Origin: UBA1563 sp041671545
Lineage (GTDB): Bacteria > Bacteroidota > Ignavibacteria > Ignavibacteriales > Ignavibacteriaceae
Assembly (NCBI GenBank): GCA_041671545.1
Contig: JBAZBI010000009.1
Coordinates: forward strand, 127,247 to 191,246
Length of the DNA stretch: 64,000 nt
Direction: 5' to 3'
In this document: positions 7,589 to 14,691 of the stretch, one piece after another
How positions within the stretch are numbered: the first letter of the stretch is position 1
How the letters are laid out: every line of letters starts with the position of its first letter
Position numbers and translations under genes: made by a program
The notes under the pieces: generated by a model
Databases searched by the model: none
Seen by the model: the letters and a program-made list of their open reading frames with translations, nothing else
Told to the model about the DNA's origin: nothing

Positions 7589-8992
7589 TTTCATTAAAAT
7601 GAACTTCTTTGTAACCATAAACTTACCTGCGGTTAACGTGTAGAAATACATTCCGCTTGCAAGTTGCTTACCACCTACGGCGGAGCTTGTTGTAAACTGA
7701 GCGTTATAACTACCGGGTTCTTTCCACTCGTTTACTAGAACTGAAACTTCATTGCCAAGAATATCGTAAACTTTTAGCGTTACTACGCTATTGGATGGAA
7801 TTTGATAACTTATAGTTGTGCTTGGATTGAAGGGGTTGGGATAATTTTGAAATAGTTTATAGCCTTCGGGTAAAAATTTTCTATCATTTTTTACGGCTGT
7901 TAAATTACTTAAATCTGCCCGTAACAGAGTATGTGTTTTTCCAGTCCAATCTTTACCTAAAGCATAAGCGACTTTATCTTTGTTAAGTATTATAATTTGT
8001 TCGAAATTCGTTTGCATTCCATTTACTTGTATCTCCCAATTTTCACCTCCATTAGTTGTTCGCAAAATTTTTCCCGTTCCACCTATCCAACCATATAGGT
8101 TGTCGAAAAATCTAATGGTATAAAAGGGATTGTAATAATCATATCTATGAACTTCCCAGTTTTCACCAGCATTAATAGTTTGATAAATATATCCGTTATA
8201 TAACTGACGATTAGTACCGACAGCAAAACCCCTTAGAGAGTCAATAAAAGCCACTCCAGTCATAAGATGTGCTCGTTTATGTTGGAATGACCACGTAATA
8301 CCACCATTTGTAGTCTTTGATATTGAACCTACATCAAACACATCGGATAAATTGCTAACTATCCATCCGATACTATCATTTAAGAAGTACACATCGGTAG
8401 GTCTCATAAAATTACTAATTGTATCTTCACCTTTAGTCCATGTATATCCACCGTCTGAAGTAAACCAACCGAAATCATTGAATGCAATTCCTTTTTTATA
8501 ATTAAAAAAATGAAATTCACAAAAATTATTGCTTACTGAATTTGTATTTTCAGAAGTAATTCTTGAGGTATCCCAAGTCAACCCCATATCTTGTGAAAAA
8601 AGTAAACCGCCGTTGCCGCCTGACCCCATAAACCAGATGTTATTTGTATCCAATTTAAATGTTGCAATAACACCATCACCTGAACTATTATTTGAGTACA
8701 AATTAAAAGATTTATCTGCTAAAATACTTTTTTTTAATTCCCATTTTAACTTCCAACTTATTCCGCCATCTTTGGTCTCAAGCAGTATTGAACGATATCC
8801 TCCAGTATTAAAATAACCATAAGTGGAAATCCAACCCACATTTTTCGTAGCAAAATTCAGTGCAGCATATTCTAAAAGGGTATCTTTTTCTAAAAAATTG
8901 GGATTTAATTTTTCCCACGTTTGAGCAATATCGCTATTTGAAAAAATTATTACCAGTAAAAAAAGTGAACTTATCCAAAATATTTTTTTCAT
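7586..8992 (-). CDS. Ycf48-like repeat protein with T9SS C-terminal sorting domain
   Basis: This is an exported, cell-surface or secreted protein of 468 residues. It starts with a signal peptide (MKKIFWISSLFLLVIIFSNSDIAQ). A beta-propeller-like series of Ycf48/BNR-type repeats follows, with motifs such as TKDGGISW, TSDGGYTW, TTNGGITW, TINAGENW and TTNGGENW. The C-terminus (about the last 85 residues) starts NYPNPFNPSTTISYQIP and is a type IX secretion sorting domain, ending in KFILMK. The ATG at 8992 is preferred over the in-frame TTG two codons earlier. The ligand or role of the propeller is unknown. Confidence 0.88.
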   Translation of the reverse strand: MKKIFWISSLFLLVIIFSNSDIAQTWEKLNPNFLEKDTLLEYAALNFATKNVGWISTYGYFNTGGYRSILLETKDGGISWKLKWELKKSILADKSFNLYSNNSSGDGVIATFKLDTNNIWFMGSGGNGGLLFSQDMGLTWDTSRITSENTNSVSNNFCEFHFFNYKKGIAFNDFGWFTSDGGYTWTKGEDTISNFMRPTDVYFLNDSIGWIVSNLSDVFDVGSISKTTNGGITWSFQHKRAHLMTGVAFIDSLRGFAVGTNRQLYNGYIYQTINAGENWEVHRYDYYNPFYTIRFFDNLYGWIGGTGKILRTTNGGENWEIQVNGMQTNFEQIIILNKDKVAYALGKDWTGKTHTLLRADLSNLTAVKNDRKFLPEGYKLFQNYPNPFNPSTTISYQIPSNSVVTLKVYDILGNEVSVLVNEWKEPGSYNAQFTTSSAVGGKQLASGMYFYTLTAGKFMVTKKFILMK

Positions 8993-9106
8993 GTTCAATT
9001 ACCTTATCGAATTGTTCATTTGTTCATATCTGTGTGGTATCTGTTTTGTATTAGTAACCCGCATATAATTCATACGGTTCCGGGTATTAATTATTTTGTT
9101 CTAAGG

Positions 9107-9138
9107 CAAAAGTACAACTTCATCTTTCAAAATGTCAA
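9107..9138 (-). promoter_or_regulatory. Putative promoter of the Ycf48-like gene
   Basis: On the minus strand TTGACA (9133-9138) precedes TACTTTTG (9107-9114), a full match to TAnnTTTG, with about 21 bases between the TTG and the TA. The leader to the ATG at 8992 would be roughly 110 bases. Confidence 0.55.
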
Positions 9139-9236
9139 TTCATATAAAATCAAAACCCACCTATGTTATGAAAACGACGGAAGTTCTATTAAGTTTTTTT
9201 TATACTGATAACTGAAAACTGAGAACTAATTACTGT

Positions 9237-10904
9237 TTATCCTTTTTCCATAAACTCACTAAAAAATTTCGTCTCTGCATCAAAGTTACCGATGAGAATG
9301 ATCGATTGTCCTTCTTCTATAAGTGTGGACGGATTTGGATTAATCTTAATAGAATCATCTGAAGCAAGCGCTACAATGCTGCAACCGCTCTTCTCTCTTA
9401 CGGATGATTCGCGAATTGTTAAACCGGCAAGCGTTCTCGGAACCTCGACTTTGAAAACATCAACCCCTTCCGCGATCATTAAAATATTTCCCTTTTTCAG
9501 AAGATTAAAAATGCTGTTCGCTCCCATTGAAGCGTAAGACATTACAAAATCGCAGCCGGCTCGGTACAGCAATTCTACTGTTCTATCTAATTTTCCCCGA
9601 CTGATGATTTGAATATCGGGTCTGAATTTTCTTATCAAAGTTGTAAGAAAAATATTCATATTATCGTCTTCTGTGGTTATTGCCACAGCCGGGGACATCA
9701 ATAAACCGGAACGCAGCAGCAATTCTTTATCGGAAGCATCTCCGGTAATATATTTGTCGGACACTGCGAGTTCTACATCCTTTTCAATTAACTTATAATC
9801 GATTTCCCTTTCATCAAGAATTTTTCCAACCGCTCGCCCAACTTTTCCTCCACCGATTACCAGCACCGGTCCACTTGCAACGTTGTAAATACAGAACATT
9901 TCGTTGTACATGTCTATCTGTTCGGGAGAACCCGCAAGAACGAGAACTGAACGCTCAGAAATTTTTGTATCTGCTTTTGCGAGTGAAAATTTTCCTTCGT
10001 TCCAGATACCAACCACCGAAACACCGGCAAGTTCTCTCAATTTCGATTCTCTCAAGGTTTTATTTGCAAGCGGAGTCCCCTTAACTGTTGCTTCGGCAAT
10101 TTTAAGTTTATCAAAAAATTCAATGTCGTGGGCGAGTGCATCACCGGCGGTTATTCTTCTTGCCAACGATTTTCCCATCATCTCGCCGAGTTTTATTACA
10201 TTGGTTGCACCGGAGGAAAGCAGCACTTCTTCTGCGCTATCGGAATCGGCAGTTGATACCACCGGAATTTCTTTGGTAACTTGACGAATTGCGTAAGTTG
10301 CCGAAGTGTTCACGAAGTGATTTCCCGTTAACACAACTCCGGCTGATTGGTTGATCTGCACTTTTTTGTACGTTTCGCCGTCGTCTAAATCTGCCGAAAC
10401 AACATTGAGTCCTTTGTCAGTTAACTCCCCGGCTTCTTTTAGATCGGGAATAAGCAGAACGTAAGGAACCTTAAACTGTTTTAATTTTCTGATGAGCGTT
10501 TGCGAAACGTGATCGTAGTTAGTTAAAATGACGTGATCTTTTATGTTGCGGGGAAGCTCCCGGTGAATTCTTTCGGTTGATTGAAATAATTTTACAAAAG
10601 TGAATGGAACAAGGATAAGAATAAATGCTAATCCCGAAACCGCAACGTAAACATTGAACAGTCTTCCCGGATCGCTCTGAAATGTTATATCTCCCAAACC
10701 AAGAGTTGACATGTTCGTTGCCGTCCAATAAAAACAAGTGATCCAGCTGTAATCTCTGTTTTCAAGATTCATAAGATATCTGAACAGAACGGAATTTCCG
10801 GCAAGCAAAAAAAGAAGAACAAAAACTAATCTTGAAATTAGAATTGCATTTCTTCGGCTCGTTCTTTTACCGAGAAAAAAGGTACGTCGTTCAAATATTT
10901 TCAC
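9237..10904 (-). CDS. Potassium channel with two RCK (TrkA-N/TrkA-C) units
   Basis: The 555-residue protein has two membrane helices with a pore loop at its N-terminus (about residues 20-105), then two cytoplasmic RCK units that gate by nucleotide or ion binding. The pore sequence is TATNMSTLGLGDI, so the selectivity filter reads TLGLGD instead of the usual TVGYGD. The second RCK unit has a clear Rossmann motif (VLVIGGGKVGRAVG) and a conserved GDASD. The first unit (ILTNYDHVSQTLI) lacks the glycine-rich loop. TrkA-C domains follow each. The start is a GTG at 10904. It probably controls K+ flux in the inner membrane. Confidence 0.88.
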   Translation of the reverse strand: MKIFERRTFFLGKRTSRRNAILISRLVFVLLFLLAGNSVLFRYLMNLENRDYSWITCFYWTATNMSTLGLGDITFQSDPGRLFNVYVAVSGLAFILILVPFTFVKLFQSTERIHRELPRNIKDHVILTNYDHVSQTLIRKLKQFKVPYVLLIPDLKEAGELTDKGLNVVSADLDDGETYKKVQINQSAGVVLTGNHFVNTSATYAIRQVTKEIPVVSTADSDSAEEVLLSSGATNVIKLGEMMGKSLARRITAGDALAHDIEFFDKLKIAEATVKGTPLANKTLRESKLRELAGVSVVGIWNEGKFSLAKADTKISERSVLVLAGSPEQIDMYNEMFCIYNVASGPVLVIGGGKVGRAVGKILDEREIDYKLIEKDVELAVSDKYITGDASDKELLLRSGLLMSPAVAITTEDDNMNIFLTTLIRKFRPDIQIISRGKLDRTVELLYRAGCDFVMSYASMGANSIFNLLKKGNILMIAEGVDVFKVEVPRTLAGLTIRESSVREKSGCSIVALASDDSIKINPNPSTLIEEGQSIILIGNFDAETKFFSEFMEKG

Positions 10905-11025
10905 TTTTAATCAGCCAAATTTTCTTGAACACATGAATAAGATTGAATTAGGTGGTGCAAGATAAAAAATAAAAGATAAAAATGCTCTGTGGCAGGATTA
11001 ACGATGTTGATAATAAGCGGACGTC

Positions 11026-11147
11026 CAACGGTTTTCAAATTTGCGATGGGCGGGCTTTCAGAATAAAAATTCATTCATATAAGAGAACTTCCTTTAACCA
11101 CAAAACTGGCAGCGGAGTAAAAGACCCCGCCAATTGCAAATGTGTTG
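11026..11147. repeat. Long imperfect inverted repeat at the edge of the SIR2 insert
   Basis: CAACGGTTTTCAAATTTGCG and its GATGGGCGGG continuation (11026-11054) pair imperfectly with CCCCGCCAATTGCAAATGTG plus TTG (11125-11147). The whole structure is about 120 bases and lies just beyond the 3' end of the OGG-like gene. The left arm contains a GTCCAAC heptamer of RYYYAAC form; the right arm does not give a clean GTTRRRY. The size and imperfect pairing resemble integron recombination sites, but this is not proven. Confidence 0.45.
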
Positions 11148-11178
11148 CTAGCGGTAGGTTTTTTCATTCAGAGTCATT

Positions 11179-11856
11179 TTAGTAATTATTATAATTTTGA
11201 ATTAAGTAGTTCCTCCATAAACCGTTACCTCTACCTACAGAGAAAATTCGCTTTTCTGCTTCAAAACCACTACAGTTTAATAGTTGAGCAAGATTGTCAA
11301 TGTGGTTGCAAAAAATTTCATAGGTGTTGCCATCATTATTGTCATTTACCCAAGAATTATTTGTTAGATTGACAATTTGCTCTCCAGTTAATAAATTGAT
11401 GGATTTACTTACCCATTGGTCCATAATATAACCATTCAGATCCGGGGCAAGAAAGCAAATTAATTTCGTGAAGTACCCAATTCCTAGTCCTGGTAATAAT
11501 CCCATAGTCCTATTTTGTCGAAATTCCTCAAAAGCAATTTGCCTTGTCTGATAAATTCCACTGCGTAAATTTTCTACTAAATTAAGTACATGGTTTAAGT
11601 TTCTAAAAAGTAATCTACCGTGGTCTCTTCTCATTCCACCCCACGATAGCACAGCTATCAGAACATTTACATGACTATTGGCAGGATTATTGCGATAAGC
11701 AAATAAATCGTATCTATTAAATTGTCGGTCTAGAAAAGGGTCTATATTCACATTTGGTCCTAAAACGGAATTTCCCCATTTCAAAGAATTATTCCCTACA
11801 TATCCTTGGTCATTCTCACCAATTTCTATTAAATAATTCAAGTGTATTTCGTTCAT
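11179..11856 (-). CDS. OGG-fold (HhH) DNA glycosylase-like protein
   Basis: This 225-residue protein is probably a member of the bacterial 8-oxoguanine-glycosylase-fold family. The key stretch is LLPGLGIGYFTKLICFLA (about residues 121-138), a helix-hairpin-helix-like loop, followed by YIMDQWVSKSINLL. In this superfamily a lysine next to the hairpin and an aspartate shortly after form the active site; here K (in FTKL) and D (in MDQ) are candidates. An LSWGGMRRDHGRLLF segment precedes it. No signal or membrane helix is visible. It lies 130 bases downstream of the SIR2 gene on the same strand. The family assignment rests on motif recognition and needs a profile search. Confidence 0.5.
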   Translation of the reverse strand: MNEIHLNYLIEIGENDQGYVGNNSLKWGNSVLGPNVNIDPFLDRQFNRYDLFAYRNNPANSHVNVLIAVLSWGGMRRDHGRLLFRNLNHVLNLVENLRSGIYQTRQIAFEEFRQNRTMGLLPGLGIGYFTKLICFLAPDLNGYIMDQWVSKSINLLTGEQIVNLTNNSWVNDNNDGNTYEIFCNHIDNLAQLLNCSGFEAEKRIFSVGRGNGLWRNYLIQNYNNY

Positions 11857-11887
11857 ATATTTCTAAATTACTGTCTTCTTAAACTTA

Positions 11888-11919
11888 CGCCAACTTCTCA
11901 CAGCTATAAGAAGTTGGCG
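11888..11919. repeat. Strong hairpin between the SIR2 and OGG-like genes
   Basis: CGCCAACTTCT (11888-11898) and AGAAGTTGGCG (11909-11919) form a perfect 11-bp stem with a 10-base loop. No T-tract follows on either strand, so it is unlikely to be a simple terminator. It could be an RNA-processing site or a recombination site. Confidence 0.65.
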
Positions 11920-11986
11920 ATTTCGGAGAGCAAAATTTCAAGATTGCATAGCAGACCGCATGATAAAAAACTCGGGTTATGGGTGG

Positions 11987-13066
11987 TTATTTTTTAGAGT
12001 ATTCCTTCAATGTTTTAACTCCCTCTATTTTACAACCTTTGAATATTGTCTTATATCTTTTAGTTACAATCGAGCCTCTTTTACCGAATTCTGGATTCAC
12101 TACTGTAACTTTTATTTCATGACGCTTCTCAATAAAATTTAGTTGCCTAAAAAGCCATTCGGTATAATAGTCTGTTGGGGGAAATGAGTAACCAATAAAT
12201 ATTAATTCATGCACGTCAAGTAGTTTTTCTCGAGCAATTAACCATTGATTTTTTAGAAATGAATTTTCATGAATCATTTTATTGCTTACTGGAGGGACAA
12301 TTTGAGGTTTCAATTTACTACCTCCACAACTGCTGCATTTCCATGTGTCTCTTAGTCCCAAGAGTTTATAACCATTTCCTGAAAACGGAGGTTTGACTTT
12401 GTTATAGTATTCACAAATTTTGTTCTCACAAATCATCCAGTTAAAAGAGCCGTGAAGTTTTAACAACAAACCTTGATTTCGATATTTGCTTGGTTCGATG
12501 TTTTCGTCACGCATTAATTTCGCGTAATTTTTAAGTTGAATACTTCTTGCTTTTTCAAGTGTATATTCCGCTATAGTATCCCAATTGTAAGAAATAATTG
12601 TATCATTTTTATTTAGCTCAAAGAAAACATGCAATAAATATTCACAGTGTTGCTCGTCCGATATCATTGGCATGAAAGGATAAATAAAGCTTAGTAAATA
12701 TTCTTGAGCCTTTTTAAACAACTTCCGTTCATTTGAACCATTAGCGTGCATTTTTGAACCAACTTCAAAAAATGTCATTACCTCCTCAATATTTACTCCC
12801 TTCCATTCTTCGGGGTTATATCCTTCTTCATTTATATGCCAAGCTCTAACAATGAGATCATTTAAGTTTTCATAAGTCAGTCCAAGAAAATTCAAAGAAC
12901 CAGCCGGTCTATTGTCTGTCTTATTTGTTTTAAAAAGATCATAGAAAAAGTTTTCTGCTGAAGGCATCCTGTCCCGCATTTGGTCTAAGGACGATTTGAT
13001 AGGATACCTTTTCGAACCAATAGAAGCTCCTGCTCCCAAAACAATCATTTTTCTTTCTTTAGTCAT
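11987..13066 (-). CDS. SIR2-family protein (probable NAD+-consuming defence effector)
   Basis: The 359-residue protein shows the SIR2 Rossmann signature at its N-terminus (MIVLGAGASIG, residues 7-17). It then has the expected Asn/Asp site (TIISYNWDTIAEYTLE), the catalytic-His motif (LLKLHGSFNW) and the distal VHELIFIGYSFPPTDYY strand. Four cysteines (CENKIC, then CSSC) form a likely zinc module between them. Stand-alone SIR2 proteins of this layout are often phage-defence NADases rather than deacylases. It may be the upstream gene of a two-gene unit with the OGG-like protein. The AAAGG upstream abuts the ATG, so M7 is a possible alternative start. Confidence 0.85.
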   Translation of the reverse strand: MTKERKMIVLGAGASIGSKRYPIKSSLDQMRDRMPSAENFFYDLFKTNKTDNRPAGSLNFLGLTYENLNDLIVRAWHINEEGYNPEEWKGVNIEEVMTFFEVGSKMHANGSNERKLFKKAQEYLLSFIYPFMPMISDEQHCEYLLHVFFELNKNDTIISYNWDTIAEYTLEKARSIQLKNYAKLMRDENIEPSKYRNQGLLLKLHGSFNWMICENKICEYYNKVKPPFSGNGYKLLGLRDTWKCSSCGGSKLKPQIVPPVSNKMIHENSFLKNQWLIAREKLLDVHELIFIGYSFPPTDYYTEWLFRQLNFIEKRHEIKVTVVNPEFGKRGSIVTKRYKTIFKGCKIEGVKTLKEYSKK

Positions 13067-13168
13067 CCTTTAATTGCCTATAACTTGCTCATATCAGTCA
13101 TAAAACAGCGCATATGCAACAAATTTCTGCCGACTTTGTGCCATAAATAGCTGCATCTATTTCCTGTA

Positions 13169-13176
13169 CAAATATA
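13169..13176 (-). promoter_or_regulatory. Putative -7 promoter element of the SIR2 gene
   Basis: TATATTTG on the minus strand matches TAnnTTTG. No good -33 TTG is placed correctly. The leader to the SIR2 ATG would be about 95 bases and includes short palindromes. Confidence 0.35.
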
Positions 13177-13291
13177 GAAAATATTATTATAAATCATTAA
13201 AGAGACTTTAGACTAATCCACCCTTGCGGATTGTTCAACGTGAACTATTATAAATGCGTAAAAATATTCCATGATGATTCTCAAAAATATA

Positions 13292-13948
13292 TTACACCAC
13301 CGAAGTAAAATAATCTTCTCCGTTTTCCTTGGTGTGGATAAACAGTAGCTGCGCGCGAACCATCTTTACAAGCGTTCGCGAGGCTCTTCGCTCGGAAATG
13401 TTCAGCAGTTCGCTTAATTGTTTTACAGTTATTGTTTCTTCTTTTTCAAGAAAAGCGAAAACGGCTTTTTCAAAATTCCCGACAGCGTACTTTGTTAATT
13501 TTGTGTTGCCGGAAGTTGCACGCAGTACGCGGATCATCTCTTTACTCGCAAGAACGCTTTTATCATTTACACGGACGTACACTTCCGCGGTGCTTGTTTC
13601 CAATTCACTTTTGTAATCTTGCAGGCGGTGAGGCTTTTGCAACGATTCGGGAATTTCAACAACAACAATTTCTTTATGATCAACTGAAAAGTAAGAGAGA
13701 GAAAATTCGATTGGCGGCTCACAGAATTTTTCGGCAGTTTCTTTTATTAATTCCGCTTCCCCTTTTTCACTAGCAACTCCGTAAATTGATTTGTCATCAT
13801 CAACCCCAATGAGCAGGGCTCCACCTTTGGTATTGGCAAATGCTATTAATTCTTTTGCAATTTTTTCGTGAGATGAGAATTGACGTTTGAATTCGGTGTA
13901 AAGATTTTCTCCCTCCTCGATCAATGCGAGCAATTCTCTTTTTTTCAT
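13292..13948 (-). CDS. AlbA_2 (Schlafen-type) domain protein with C-terminal winged helix
   Basis: The 218-residue protein has an AlbA_2 putative DNA-binding/ATP-binding domain at its N-terminus: EGENLYTEFKRQF, then IAFANTKGGALLIGVDDDKSIYGV, the hallmark of the family, through VYVRVNDKSV. The C-terminal 60 residues (ITVKQLSELLNISERRASRTLVKM) form a helix-turn-helix. It is probably a transcriptional regulator. It overlaps mtgA by 4 bases (ATGA) and closes the secA-glnB-TPR-mtgA operon, so it is probably native here rather than part of the adjacent SIR2 insert. Confidence 0.85.
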   Translation of the reverse strand: MKKRELLALIEEGENLYTEFKRQFSSHEKIAKELIAFANTKGGALLIGVDDDKSIYGVASEKGEAELIKETAEKFCEPPIEFSLSYFSVDHKEIVVVEIPESLQKPHRLQDYKSELETSTAEVYVRVNDKSVLASKEMIRVLRATSGNTKLTKYAVGNFEKAVFAFLEKEETITVKQLSELLNISERRASRTLVKMVRAQLLFIHTKENGEDYFTSVV

Positions 13949-14667
13949 TTTTCGGGAAAGAGGATTACATCGCCAAGTCTTCCGCGGATAATTCCCGAAC
14001 GGCGCCGCACGTAACCAGAATTAACATTCGGCTGATGAACTAACGGAGAAGGAATTACCGCCGCAAGTTTGGCGCATTCGTTTGTGGAAATTGTTTCCGG
14101 TTCTTTTCCAAAATATGTGTCAGCGGCTTCTTCAATTCCAAACACTCCGTCACCCCATTCAATAATGTTTACGTACTGATGGAGAATTCCTTGTTTGCTC
14201 ACTTCCTTTTCGATGCGGAAAGTTGTAAGCAATTCTTTCGCTTTTCTGAAAACACTTTTGTTCGTAGTGTAATAAAGATTTTTTGAGAGCTGCATCGTAA
14301 TTGTGCTTCCACCGCGTGCTGCGCGTCTTCTTCTTTTATTCAGCCGCATTGATTTTTCCAACTCTTCCCAATCAACTCCTTTGTGATTGAAGAAATTTCC
14401 GTCTTCCATTGACACAATCGCACGGAAAAGATTTTGATTGATCGAACCGAACGAAGCCCAACTTTGGCGCGGGTAAAAGATCATCCAATGTTCAATTGCA
14501 CGCTGTTCCATCAACGATGAAACGTATGTGCGCTGATATTCGAGCAGAGGAATTTGAAATGTTGGGATGCTGAAATAGAAAAGAAAGCCGACGTAAAAAA
14601 AGATTGAAATGAATTTTCTTCTTTTCAGAAAGGGAAGAGTTTTTTCAAGAAGAATTCCTAATTCCAT
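13945..14667 (-). CDS. mtgA: Monofunctional peptidoglycan glycosyltransferase MtgA (GT51)
   Basis: This inner-membrane enzyme polymerises lipid II into glycan strands. The 240-residue product has one N-terminal membrane helix (about 18-36) and a GT51 domain. The domain has the catalytic Glu motif (VSMEDGNFFNHKGVDW), the RGGSTITMQLSKNLY motif and EVSKQGILHQYVNIIEWG, followed by GIEEAADTYFGK. There is no transpeptidase domain, which separates it from class A PBPs. It sits 24 bases after the TPR lipoprotein gene. ATG at 14667. Confidence 0.95.
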   Translation of the reverse strand: MELGILLEKTLPFLKRRKFISIFFYVGFLFYFSIPTFQIPLLEYQRTYVSSLMEQRAIEHWMIFYPRQSWASFGSINQNLFRAIVSMEDGNFFNHKGVDWEELEKSMRLNKRRRRAARGGSTITMQLSKNLYYTTNKSVFRKAKELLTTFRIEKEVSKQGILHQYVNIIEWGDGVFGIEEAADTYFGKEPETISTNECAKLAAVIPSPLVHQPNVNSGYVRRRSGIIRGRLGDVILFPEK

Positions 14668-14691
14668 AACTTTACTTACCTAACGGTTGAA

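Noticed and set aside
10981..11178. Integron cassette with a confirmed attC site
   Set aside because: Only one arm fits the heptamer consensus and no integrase is in the window, so it is kept as a suggestion only.
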